From contig JAEYRF010000153.1 of the NCBI GenBank assembly GCA_023409615.1, positions 1-11,377 on the forward strand: a stretch of 11,377 nucleotides of DNA. The letters are read 5' to 3'. This DNA comes from Bacillota bacterium. Its GTDB lineage: Bacteria > Bacillota > Clostridia > Acetivibrionales > DTU013. The translations under genes were made by a program, and so were the position numbers. Positions 1 to 6,288 of this stretch are shown piece after piece. Positions within the stretch are counted from its first letter, which is position 1, and each line of letters starts with the position of its first letter. The notes beneath the pieces were generated by a model, which saw nothing but the letters and a program-made list of their open reading frames with translations, did not search any database and had not been told where the DNA came from.

Positions 1-153
1 AGTATACATAACTTTTTTCGGAAAAGCTAATTGCAACTATGGTTTTGGAACATGATTGGAATATGTTACTGCAACGTGGAAATAGTTAACGCAACTAGGA
101 GGTTGCATTTACTTTTTCATTTAAGGGCCGTGTAGGGAAAATAGTAAAACTAC
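1..153. other. Intergenic stretch without a gene
   Basis: No credible coding region is seen here. The stretch is AT-rich. It has three GCAAC motifs (33-37, 71-75, 91-95), each followed within a few bases by GG, and a small hairpin formed by GCAAC 91-95 and GTTGC 102-106. An AGGAGG at 97-102 is directly followed by a TTG, but the frame closes after ten codons and there is no spacer, so I do not call a gene. It lies upstream of the tRNA-Gln promoter and may contain the end of a transcription unit outside the window. Confidence 0.5.
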
Positions 154-183
154 TTGCAATTCCTCAGAACCTTATGCTATAAT
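154..183 (+). promoter_or_regulatory. Promoter of tRNA-Gln
   Basis: A -35 box TTGCAA (154-159) and a perfect -10 box TATAAT (178-183) are separated by 18 bases. The -10 is preceded by TGC, giving an extended -10 element, which compensates for the slightly long spacer. The expected start near 190 lies about 12 bases before the mature tRNA, a typical short 5' leader for RNase P to remove. Confidence 0.8.
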
Positions 184-201
184 AACCACTGTTACGAATA
201 T

Positions 202-275
202 TGCGGGATTGTGTAATGGTAGCACAACTGACTCTGGATCAGTCTGTGAGGGTTCAAATCCTTCTCCCGCAGCCA
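202..275 (+). tRNA. tRNA-Gln (anticodon CUG)
   Basis: A complete 74-base cloverleaf with an encoded CCA tail (273-275). The acceptor stem pairs TGCGGGA (202-208) with TCCCGCA (265-271), and the discriminator base is G272. The anticodon stem pairs ACTGA (227-231) with TCAGT (239-243) around the loop CTCTGGA. The anticodon CTG at 234-236 reads CAG glutamine codons. The T arm (248-264) has the usual TTCAAAT loop. It stands alone behind its own promoter and is followed four bases later by a terminator hairpin, so it is a monocistronic tRNA gene. A tRNA-Gln reading CAA is presumably encoded elsewhere. Confidence 0.97.
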
Positions 276-278
276 ATT

Positions 279-311
279 AAAACTCTAGAGAATTAAAGCC
301 TCTAGGGTTTT
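279..311. terminator. Bidirectional terminator between tRNA-Gln and the transpeptidase
   Basis: The arms AAAACTCTAGAG (279-290) and CTCTAGGGTTTT (300-311) form a 12-pair stem with one G-T pair around a nine-base loop. The stem ends in A/T runs on both sides, so it can terminate transcripts from either direction. It closes the tRNA-Gln unit rightward and the L,D-transpeptidase gene leftward. The transpeptidase stop codon (302-304) lies inside the right arm. Confidence 0.75.
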
Positions 312-1180
312 GTTGTATCTTCAGGGCTTTTGCTGTATTCCGGCTGCTCAACACCCCATTCCCTTAATTTCTCTTCAGTGCCGATCCATACAGGTATTGA
401 TCTTGGTACTATTATGAAGAATTCCTCTACATCGGAATTGATCATCCTGATGCAGCCATGGGAGATATTTTTTCCGATAGAGTAGGGGCTGTTGTTTCCG
501 TGTATTCCGAGTGTGTTGCCGTTTTTGTAAGAAAGGCCTATCCACCTGTACCCAAGAGGATTTTGTGGAACACCGCCTTTTACAGGTTCAGCATAGCCTC
601 CGCCACCCCAGGATGGATTGATGACCTTGCTGACAATAGTAAATTTACCATTGGGCGTCAAGGATGGCGGATTACCGATTGCTATGGGATATTTATGCAG
701 GACATTTTTATTTTCATAAAAGGTGAGTAATCTTTTTGTTTTATTGATCACAATCCATTTGCCTTCTGATGGAGGGGCTTCTATAATGTCTTCGCAGACA
801 GCACTTTCTGTTAGAAGCTTCATTACAAGACTGGAGAGATATTTGTCATCCCATTTACCGGTTACTGTAAGATTACAGCTGCTTTGGAACCTCAGTATGG
901 CATTTCTCAGATTCAATTTTGAGTCATTGGTCTCGTCTTTGAAGAACCCCAGCTTTTTCAACTCTTCTTCATAGTCCAGATTTGCAATATCGATTTCCGG
1001 TGATGTGAGTAATTCATCAGACCTTTGTGTATCGAACTGAAGTCTTTCAACGGCAGCCTGAGCACCATGGATTTGCACCTCCAGGCATAACTCCTGTAAG
1101 AAATGCGGGTCCGTTGCGACCGGTGATCCGGAGTTATATAGGGAAAGAAGCAGGCAAAGAAGAGTAATGATATTTAACAT
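302..1180 (-). CDS. Secreted L,D-transpeptidase (YkuD family) with peptidoglycan-binding-like region
   Basis: Predicted exported enzyme of 292 residues that makes or remodels peptidoglycan cross-links through a catalytic cysteine. The YkuD signature is complete: GIHGNN with His227, then SHGCIRM with Ser240, His241, catalytic Cys243 and Arg245. The catalytic domain runs from about residue 141 (KWIVINKTKRLLTFY) to 268. Residues 68-122 resemble a PG_binding_1 repeat (LKKLGFF, then AILRFQ, then TVTGKWDD). Residues 1-22 form a hydrophobic signal peptide without a lipobox. I chose the ATG at 1180 because GGAGG sits six bases upstream (1187-1191) and the signal peptide starts there. An upstream ATG at 1225 would add 15 residues with no good ribosome binding site. 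The family is also known for beta-lactam-insensitive 3-3 cross-linking and for spore-associated enzymes. Which role applies here cannot be told from sequence. Confidence 0.9.
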   Translation of the reverse strand: MLNIITLLCLLLSLYNSGSPVATDPHFLQELCLEVQIHGAQAAVERLQFDTQRSDELLTSPEIDIANLDYEEELKKLGFFKDETNDSKLNLRNAILRFQSSCNLTVTGKWDDKYLSSLVMKLLTESAVCEDIIEAPPSEGKWIVINKTKRLLTFYENKNVLHKYPIAIGNPPSLTPNGKFTIVSKVINPSWGGGGYAEPVKGGVPQNPLGYRWIGLSYKNGNTLGIHGNNSPYSIGKNISHGCIRMINSDVEEFFIIVPRSIPVWIGTEEKLREWGVEQPEYSKSPEDTTKP

Positions 1181-1290
1181 TTCAAACCTCCAACGATTTA
1201 TGTATATGAGGTGAGGTTGCGCCAATATGCCTTAGTTTTAAGAAGATAGTTATAGCTTTGTACTGTTGATAGAATTGTGCATTAATCCTA

Positions 1291-1319
1291 TGGAAATGCT
1301 GCAAGAAACGTGTTATAGT
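1291..1319 (+). promoter_or_regulatory. Probable promoter of the MFS permease gene
   Basis: TGGAAA (1291-1296) and TATAGT (1314-1319) are 17 bases apart, and a TG dinucleotide one base before the -10 makes it an extended -10. The start would fall near 1326, leaving a leader of about 27 bases with a modest AGGTG ribosome binding site (1338-1342). Confidence 0.55.
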
Positions 1320-1352
1320 AAATAGAAAAAGTTCGACAGGTGTTAAGCAGCT

Positions 1353-2567
1353 ATGATCAATTGGATTCGTGAACGTTTAAAGGGACATGACAGGGAATTC
1401 CTGCTTTTTCTTCTGGTAGGTGTGTTTCTGGGACTTGGACAGAGTGTTGATGGTTCAACTCTTAATAATTTTCTCAAGGATAGATTTGACATGATGATAC
1501 TGCAACGGTCTGCACTGGAGCTTCCTCGCGAGCTGCCGGGCTTTCTGGTGTTTATTATTGTGGGATCGCTGTATTCGATGGGAGACGTCAGGATCGCGGC
1601 AATCGCTAATTTGCTTGCGGCTTCCGGTATGCTTATGTTGGGGCTTATCCCGCCCGTTTATGCATATGTTGTGATCTGCATCTTTATTTATAGTTCAGGT
1701 CAACACATCTATATGCCGCTATCAAATTCTATTGCAATGAATTTCGCAAATGATGGAAGACTTGGAAGAAAGCTTGGACAGGTGAGCGCTGCGAATACTG
1801 CGGCTTTGGTATTTGGAAGTGCTGTTTTGTTTGTGGTCTTCAGAGTTGTAAAAGTGAGTTATACGGTGACATTCATTTGCGGTGCCGCAGCTTTTTTTGT
1901 AGCAGCAATCCTTTTGCTTTTCATGAAATCCAGGAAGCCTGTCCATATAAGAAAGAGATTCGTATTTAAAAAAGAATACAAGCTGTTTTATATACTTAGT
2001 GTTTTGTATGGCGCCAGAAAGCAGATATTCGTTACCTTCGGACCATGGGTGCTGATAGATATCTATGGTCAGAAGGTCACAACGATGACACTGCTGTTTT
2101 TTATCATTTCAATTATATCAATCGCATTTAAGCCGCTGATAGGCTACATGATTGACAGAATAGGAGAAAAGAAGGTCCTGGGATTTGAGGCGTTTGCACT
2201 TTTCTTTGTCTGCCTTGGCTATAGTACAGCAGATCTTCTTTTGCCGACACAGGGAGCAGTGATCCTGATATGTGTATGTTATGTGCTTGATCAACTTTCC
2301 AGTGCAGTGGCAATGGCAAGGGCAACTTATTTGAAAAAGATCGCACTCAATGAAGACGAAGTATCTGCGACACTATCTCTTGGGATCAGCATCGATCACA
2401 TTATGTCAATGTCTCTGCCGATAATAGGTGGCCTTGTGTGGTATGGTACCGGCAGTAACGGCTACAAGTATGTTTTCCTTGGAGGGGCAGTTATTGCGAT
2501 ATTGAACTTCATTGCAACAAGATATATAAAGACAGTAAGGGCGGAGTCAGACGCACACGAAGCATAA
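1353..2567 (+). CDS. Major facilitator superfamily permease
   Basis: A 404-residue integral membrane protein with about twelve hydrophobic segments, arranged as two six-helix halves separated by a basic loop (about 191-210, rich in Lys and Arg). That is the layout of the major facilitator superfamily. The loop IDRIGEKK (267-274) matches the conserved D-x-x-G-K/R-K/R turn between helices of the second half. The N-terminal half carries ELPRELPGF (56-64), a pattern I associate with a group of uncharacterised MFS proteins. No substrate can be assigned. The start at 1353 is supported by AGGTG ten bases upstream and by the first helix beginning at about residue 15. It is a single gene with its own promoter, divergent from the transpeptidase. 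A 13-bp perfect hairpin follows the stop codon. Confidence 0.88.
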   Translation: MINWIRERLKGHDREFLLFLLVGVFLGLGQSVDGSTLNNFLKDRFDMMILQRSALELPRELPGFLVFIIVGSLYSMGDVRIAAIANLLAASGMLMLGLIPPVYAYVVICIFIYSSGQHIYMPLSNSIAMNFANDGRLGRKLGQVSAANTAALVFGSAVLFVVFRVVKVSYTVTFICGAAAFFVAAILLLFMKSRKPVHIRKRFVFKKEYKLFYILSVLYGARKQIFVTFGPWVLIDIYGQKVTTMTLLFFIISIISIAFKPLIGYMIDRIGEKKVLGFEAFALFFVCLGYSTADLLLPTQGAVILICVCYVLDQLSSAVAMARATYLKKIALNEDEVSATLSLGISIDHIMSMSLPIIGGLVWYGTGSNGYKYVFLGGAVIAILNFIATRYIKTVRAESDAHEA

Positions 2568-2582
2568 AAAGGCAGAAACGGA

Positions 2583-2612
2583 AATACAGAGTCCCTTTTG
2601 GGACTCTGTATT
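2583..2612. terminator. Perfect 13-bp hairpin, terminator in both directions but better leftward
   Basis: AATACAGAGTCCC (2583-2595) pairs perfectly with GGGACTCTGTATT (2600-2612) around a TTTT loop. It stands 15 bases after the MFS stop codon. Rightward, the following bases (ATCACACTCG) are poor in T. Leftward, the hairpin is followed by a T-rich run (TATTTCCGTTT, then TTTTT near 2570), so it suits a leftward transcript at least as well. That transcript would come from the consensus promoter at 2677-2705. Confidence 0.7.
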
Positions 2613-2648
2613 ATCACACTCGTATTATTTAATCCGGGTTAAACAAAA

Positions 2649-2668
2649 GAGAATCGTTCTCAGAACGA
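2649..2668. promoter_or_regulatory. Overlapping palindromes at the start of the orphan transcript
   Basis: Two perfect short palindromes overlap: GAGAA-TCG-TTCTC (2649-2661) and TCGTTCT-C-AGAACGA (2654-2668). They cover about positions +2 to +21 of the transcript expected from the promoter at 2677-2705, where a repressor would block initiation. They could equally be read as RNA hairpins at the 5' end of the small RNA. The half-site order is GTTC...GAAC, the reverse of the Gram-positive LexA box, so I do not call it LexA. Confidence 0.4.
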
Positions 2669-2676
2669 GTAAGTTT

Positions 2677-2705
2677 ATTATACTAGTGCTATTTGCCTAT
2701 GTCAA
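2677..2705 (-). promoter_or_regulatory. Perfect-consensus leftward promoter with no gene
   Basis: On the minus strand TTGACA (2700-2705) and TATAAT (2677-2682) are separated by exactly 17 bases, the full sigma-70/sigma-A consensus. A/T tracts lie upstream, at about 2720-2760. It points toward the 3' end of the MFS gene, and no open reading frame follows it. It is the strongest promoter match in the window. Confidence 0.8.
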
Positions 2706-2800
2706 TATGCTTGTGGACCTATTTTTTTGAAAAAAATTTGATAATAATTTTTAAAATATAATTTCATAAATGACCAATTGTTTCGATTGCTTCATTGGTA

Positions 2801-2829
2801 TTGCAATATATTCAGCAGATAATTATAGT
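2801..2829 (+). promoter_or_regulatory. Probable upstream promoter of the RNase J gene
   Basis: TTGCAA (2801-2806) and TATAGT (2824-2829) are 17 bases apart. A start near 2836 would give a leader of about 238 bases. A second perfect -10 box, TATAAT at 2897-2902, lies nearer the gene and could give a start near 2909, but no convincing -35 precedes it. The stretch between about 2706 and 2800 is very AT-rich and shows no gene. Confidence 0.5.
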
Positions 2830-2904
2830 GGTATAATAAGCATATAGGCGGAAACACTTGGAAGAGATATATGATGTGTGTTGATTGCGAATTGGATATA
2901 ATAT

Positions 2905-3039
2905 AACGAGGCAACAAAGCAACCAACCCGCCTCGTTGAAACGCCGCTGAGGCTGGTCGATGACCTTGTCATCTGCTCGCCCATGCATCCCGGGTAATGA
3001 AATTTTTCTACAGCCGAAAAATTTCATTTTGAACCGGGG
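2905..3039 (+). promoter_or_regulatory. Structured 5' leader of the RNase J mRNA
   Basis: Three perfect hairpins stand in a row before the ribosome binding site. The first pairs AACGAGGC (2905-2912) with GCCTCGTT (2930-2937). The second pairs GATGAC (2959-2964) with GTCATC (2968-2973). The third pairs the 13-base arm 2996-3008 with 3016-3028 around the loop TACAGCC, and CCCGG (2989-2993) can clamp it to CCGGG (3034-3038). Two alternatives compete. GAGGC at 2949-2953 can replace the left arm of hairpin 1, and GGCTG (2951-2955) can pair with CAGCC in the loop of hairpin 3. No known riboswitch class is recognised. Autoregulation by RNase J is a possibility, by analogy with the RNase E leader, but is inference. 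Confidence 0.5.
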
Positions 3040-3073
3040 CGTTATAATTAATGATAGTTTTGGAGGTTTAATT

Positions 3074-4747
3074 GTGTCAAAGAACAAACAGAAGTTAAAG
3101 GTAATACCGCTGGGCGGGTTACAGGAAATCGGAAAGAACATAACTGTATTCGAATATGGTGATGACATTATTGTAGTAGATTGCGGGCTGGCCTTTCCGG
3201 AGGATGAAATGCTGGGGATTGATCTGGTTATTCCGGACATCTCCTACCTTACAAAAAACAAGGAAAAAATCAGGGGCATTCTGCTCACTCACGGGCATGA
3301 GGACCATATAGGTGCAATACCTTATTTACTAAAGGAGATTAATGTACCGATATACGGAACAAGGCTTTCGCTTGGACTCCTGAAATACAAGCTTGAGGAG
3401 CATAGACTCCTTTCAACTACAGAGCTGATAGATATTGAGGCAGGAGATACTGTGCAATTGGGCTCCATTAAAGCGGAATTCATCAGATCGAACCATAGTA
3501 TTGCAGATGCAGTTGCGATAGCACTTCATACACCTGTGGGTGTAGTAATCCATACAGGAGATTTTAAAATCGACTACACACCCATACAGGGCAAAGCGTT
3601 TGATCTTGCACGACTGGCTGAACTGGGAAAGAAGGGCGTGTTGCTGCTTATGTGTGACAGCACAAATGCAGAGCGTCCAGGCTATACGATGTCGGAGAGG
3701 ACTGTAGGAGATACATTTGATGAGATTTTTGTTAATGCGAAGAGCAGGATTATTGTAGCAAGCTTTGCATCAAATGTAGACAGGATCCAGCAGGTCATCA
3801 ATGCTGCGTTTAAGTTCAACAGAAAGGTTGCTGTGGTAGGCAGGAGCATGGTAAATGTAGTGAACGTGGCTACAGAACTGGGCTACTTGAATGTACCTGA
3901 GGGGACGATTATAGATATTGATCTGATCGACAAATATCCAGCTGAGAAGGTGGTCATAATCACGACAGGAAGCCAGGGTGAGCCTATGGCGGGCCTATCC
4001 AGGATGGCTGCATCGGAGCATAAGAAGGTAGATATTGGACCGGGAGATCTGATTATTATTTCTGCCTCGCCGATACCTGGAAATGAGAAGCCAATCATCA
4101 AGGTCATCAATGAGCTCTTTAAAAAGGGAGCGGATGTCATATATGAAGCATTGGCCGATGTTCATGTATCCGGACATGCATGTCAGGAGGAGCTAAAGAT
4201 TATTCACCACCTTGTTAAGCCGAAATTCTTCATGCCTATCCATGGCGAATACAGACATCTGAAGCAGCATGCAAATCTTGCAGCCAGGATTGGAATGCCC
4301 ACAGAAAACATTTTTATGATGGAAATCGGCAAAGTGCTGGAATTAAGTCATGACTCCGCCAGAATCAATGGTACTGTTACTTCGGGCAGAGTTCTTGTTG
4401 ACGGGCTTGGAGTCGGAGATGTGGGGAGTATTGTGCTTCGCGACAGAAAGCTACTGTCTCAGGATGGATTAATTGTTGTGGTTATCACTACTGAAAAGGA
4501 ATCGGGGCAGATTATTGCCGGCCCGGATATTATTTCCAGAGGGTTTGTATATGTCCGTGAGTCAGAGGATCTTATTGAGAATGCTCGAGAAATTATCAAA
4601 AAAACGTTGATAAAATGTGAAAGTAAAAGCAAAAACAGAAGTGACTGGGCGGCCAGGAAGGGCCTAATCAAGGATGATCTCAGGGATTATCTTTTTGAGA
4701 AAACAAAACGCAAGCCGATGATCCTGCCGATTATTATGGAGATATAG
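3074..4747 (+). CDS. rnj: Ribonuclease J
   Basis: A 557-residue metallo-beta-lactamase/beta-CASP ribonuclease, close in length to Bacillus subtilis RNase J1. The family combines 5'-to-3' exonuclease and endonuclease activity and acts in mRNA turnover and rRNA maturation. The zinc site is complete: HGHEDH at 73-78, His141 in SNHS, Asp163 in TGDF, and His390 in MPIHGEYRHL. The beta-CASP region (about 200-370) ends with SGHAC (366-370), and a C-terminal domain follows. I chose the GTG at 3074 because GGAGG (3062-3066) is seven bases upstream and the protein then opens with KLKVIPLGGLQEIGKN, as in homologues. An in-frame ATG at 2960 would add 38 residues encoded by the folded leader, which is implausible. 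A long terminator follows. Whether this is the J1 or J2 paralogue, or the only copy, cannot be judged here. Confidence 0.95.
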   Translation: MSKNKQKLKVIPLGGLQEIGKNITVFEYGDDIIVVDCGLAFPEDEMLGIDLVIPDISYLTKNKEKIRGILLTHGHEDHIGAIPYLLKEINVPIYGTRLSLGLLKYKLEEHRLLSTTELIDIEAGDTVQLGSIKAEFIRSNHSIADAVAIALHTPVGVVIHTGDFKIDYTPIQGKAFDLARLAELGKKGVLLLMCDSTNAERPGYTMSERTVGDTFDEIFVNAKSRIIVASFASNVDRIQQVINAAFKFNRKVAVVGRSMVNVVNVATELGYLNVPEGTIIDIDLIDKYPAEKVVIITTGSQGEPMAGLSRMAASEHKKVDIGPGDLIIISASPIPGNEKPIIKVINELFKKGADVIYEALADVHVSGHACQEELKIIHHLVKPKFFMPIHGEYRHLKQHANLAARIGMPTENIFMMEIGKVLELSHDSARINGTVTSGRVLVDGLGVGDVGSIVLRDRKLLSQDGLIVVVITTEKESGQIIAGPDIISRGFVYVRESEDLIENAREIIKKTLIKCESKSKNRSDWAARKGLIKDDLRDYLFEKTKRKPMILPIIMEI

Positions 4748-4769
4748 GCCGTTTATTAAAGATATAGAT

Positions 4770-4849
4770 AAAGGCGCCGGGTATCAATTTGTAAAATGTC
4801 CTTGAGATAGGATCCATTTTATTCGATTGAAGGCCAGCGCCTTTTTCTT
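4770..4849. terminator. Long bidirectional terminator between RNase J and tyrS
   Basis: AAAGGCGC (4770-4777) pairs with GCGCCTTT (4837-4844), followed by a T run (4842-4846) for rightward transcripts. Leftward, the same stem is followed by TTTATC. Inside it, TCAAT (4784-4788) pairs with ATTGA (4826-4830), TAAAATG (4792-4798) with CATTTTA (4815-4821), and TCC (4799-4801) with GGA (4810-4812). The whole 75-base segment therefore folds as one long interrupted hairpin. It separates the convergent RNase J and tyrosyl-tRNA synthetase genes. Confidence 0.8.
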
Positions 4850-4884
4850 ACTATTCTACAGTTATAACATTTTCAGGTTAGTAA

Positions 4885-6117
4885 CTATTTCGATATCATG
4901 ACTTTATGGTAGGTTTTCTTGCCTTTTTTGAGGATTAGTTCTCCCTTGGTGAACAAATCCACGGTTACTATAAAGTCGATGGACGGTACAGGATTTTCCT
5001 CAATATAGACTCCGCCTTGTTGGACAAGTCTTCTGCCTTCGCCCTTGGATGGTGCCAGTCCTGTTTTGAGAAGAAGATCCAGTATGTTTAGTCCTGCATC
5101 AGCTTCCTGTTGCGTTAATTCTGTGGTAGGCATATTACTGGTGTTTCCTCCACCACCAAATAGTGCTTCAGCAAGCTGTCTGGCTTTTGTGGCTTCCTCA
5201 TCTCCATGTACCAGCTTGGTAACTTCGTATGCAAGAACTTTCTTCGCTTCATTAATCTGTTCATTCTTCAATTCAGCCAGCTTTGCGATATCTTCAATCG
5301 GAAGGAAAGTTAAAAGTTTCAGGCATTTTATGACATCCGCATCATCGACATTTCTCCAATATTGGTAGAAATCATAGGGAGATGTCTTTTCCGGATCCAG
5401 CCAGAGAGCGCCCTTTTCCGTCTTACCCATCTTTTTTCCTTCACTGGTAGTCAGAAGTGTAAATGTCATACCGTAGGCTTCCTTAGCATCAACGCGTCGA
5501 ATCAGATCAATGCCGCCCAGAATATTGGACCATTGATCGTCGCCGCCTAGCTGCATCTGGCACCCGTAGTTCTTACTAAGTACAAGGAAGTCATAGCTTT
5601 GCATGAGCATGTAGTTGAATTCTATAAATGTTAGCCCTTTTTCCATACGGGATTTAAAGCATTCCGCAGTGAGCATCCTGTTTACGGAAAAGTGGACGCC
5701 AATATCTCTGAGAAAATCGACATAATTTAGCTTTAAGAGCCAATCAGAATTGTCAACCATAATAGCTCTGTCGTTTGTAAAATCGATAAATCTGGACAAC
5801 TGCTCTTTAAATTGATTCGAATTGTGGCGTATCGTTTCAGTTGTCATCATTCTGCGCATATCCGTCCTGCCGGAAGGATCGCCGACCATTGCCGTACCTC
5901 CACCGATCAGTGCAATGGGCTTGTGGCCCGCTCTTTGCATGTGTGCCATGACCATCATCTGCAGGAAATGACCTACATGGAGGCTGTCGGCTGTCGGATC
6001 GAAGCCTATGTAGAACGTTACCTTCTGGCTTTCAAGAAGTTGCTTAATTTCATCTTCGTGAGTTAGCTGGGCAATAAAGCCTCTCTCGTTAAGTGTATTG
6101 AAAACGCTGTTTGACAT
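4885..6117 (-). CDS. tyrS: Tyrosyl-tRNA synthetase
   Basis: Class I aminoacyl-tRNA synthetase of 410 residues that charges tRNA-Tyr with tyrosine. The HIGH-type motif is HVGH (47-50), after YIGFDPTADS. The KMSKS-type motif is KMGKT (229-233). The tyrosine-pocket region has QSYDF (173-177) and QMQLGGDDQWSNI (187-199). Residues from about 344 to the end form the S4-like RNA-binding domain (LAPSKGEGRRLVQQGGVYIEE), which contacts the tRNA. The length is normal and no key residue is missing. The ATG at 6117 has AAGAGG ten bases upstream and matches the usual family start. It is a single gene with its own promoter and a short leader of about 22 bases, leaving no room for the T-box element often found before tyrS in Firmicutes. 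Confidence 0.97.
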   Translation of the reverse strand: MSNSVFNTLNERGFIAQLTHEDEIKQLLESQKVTFYIGFDPTADSLHVGHFLQMMVMAHMQRAGHKPIALIGGGTAMVGDPSGRTDMRRMMTTETIRHNSNQFKEQLSRFIDFTNDRAIMVDNSDWLLKLNYVDFLRDIGVHFSVNRMLTAECFKSRMEKGLTFIEFNYMLMQSYDFLVLSKNYGCQMQLGGDDQWSNILGGIDLIRRVDAKEAYGMTFTLLTTSEGKKMGKTEKGALWLDPEKTSPYDFYQYWRNVDDADVIKCLKLLTFLPIEDIAKLAELKNEQINEAKKVLAYEVTKLVHGDEEATKARQLAEALFGGGGNTSNMPTTELTQQEADAGLNILDLLLKTGLAPSKGEGRRLVQQGGVYIEENPVPSIDFIVTVDLFTKGELILKKGKKTYHKVMISK

Positions 6118-6145
6118 ATGTTTTATACCTCTTGGTTTTTTGTGT

Positions 6146-6174
6146 ATTTTATCATACTAAGTATTGTAATTCAA
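6146..6174 (-). promoter_or_regulatory. Promoter of tyrS
   Basis: On the minus strand TTGAAT (6169-6174) and TAAAAT (6146-6151) are separated by 17 bases. The start would be near 6139, leaving a leader of about 22 bases that contains the AAGAGG ribosome binding site (6128-6133). Confidence 0.7.
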
Positions 6175-6204
6175 GGCCGCCGGAATAAGGAAAGGAGATA
6201 AGAA

Positions 6205-6230
6205 AAGGAGACTGATGACTCAGCCTCCTT
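6205..6230 (-). terminator. Terminator of the six-helix membrane protein gene
   Basis: On the minus strand AAGGAG pairs with CTCCTT (outer arms 6205-6210 and 6225-6230) and CTGA pairs with TCAG inside, with one mismatch and a TGAC-type loop. The stem is followed leftward by TTTTCTTATC. It lies 58 bases after the stop of the membrane protein gene and before the tyrS promoter, so it insulates the two. Confidence 0.75.
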
Positions 6231-6288
6231 ATGTATCTTTATTCTTCTGTTTGCCTTAAAAGTCGTGATGTATATTGAATCAAAGCTG

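Larger units (their letters stand above)
2576..2670 (-). ncRNA. Candidate small RNA from an orphan consensus promoter
   Basis: A perfect-consensus leftward promoter (2677-2705) predicts a start near 2670. About 60 bases on, the 13-bp hairpin at 2583-2612 and its T-rich tail would end the transcript near 2576, giving an RNA of roughly 95 bases. No start codon occurs on this strand in the interval, so the product would be non-coding. The 5' end can fold as a tight TCGTTC/GAACGA hairpin. Alternatively its ACTCGT (2665-2670) can pair with ACGAGT (opposite 2618-2623) to close a larger loop. The RNA is complementary to the 3' untranslated region of the MFS transcript. I do not recognise it as a known RNA family; the call is inference from promoter plus terminator. 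Confidence 0.45.

Noticed and set aside
102..134. Ten-codon TTG-started frame after AGGAGG
   Set aside because: There is no spacing between the ribosome binding site and the start, the peptide is very short, and nothing supports translation.
1181..1225. 15-residue extension of the L,D-transpeptidase from the ATG at 1225
   Set aside because: The GGAGG at 1187-1191 fits the ATG at 1180, and a signal peptide starts exactly there.
2649..2668. LexA (SOS) box at the palindromes
   Set aside because: The half-sites are in the order GTTC...GAAC with a three-base gap; the Gram-positive SOS box is GAAC-N4-GTTC.
2960..3073. N-terminal extension of RNase J from the ATG at 2960
   Set aside because: It would encode 38 residues from the hairpin leader, has no ribosome binding site, and homologues start at the GTG with GGAGG seven bases upstream.
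2812..3240. 142-codon leftward open frame over the RNase J leader and gene start
   Set aside because: It overlaps the conserved RNase J start and shows no domain or ribosome binding site; chance antisense frame.
6118..6288. T-box riboswitch before tyrS
   Set aside because: The only hairpin there is a terminator for the upstream membrane protein gene and it lies upstream of the tyrS promoter; no T-box sequence is seen.
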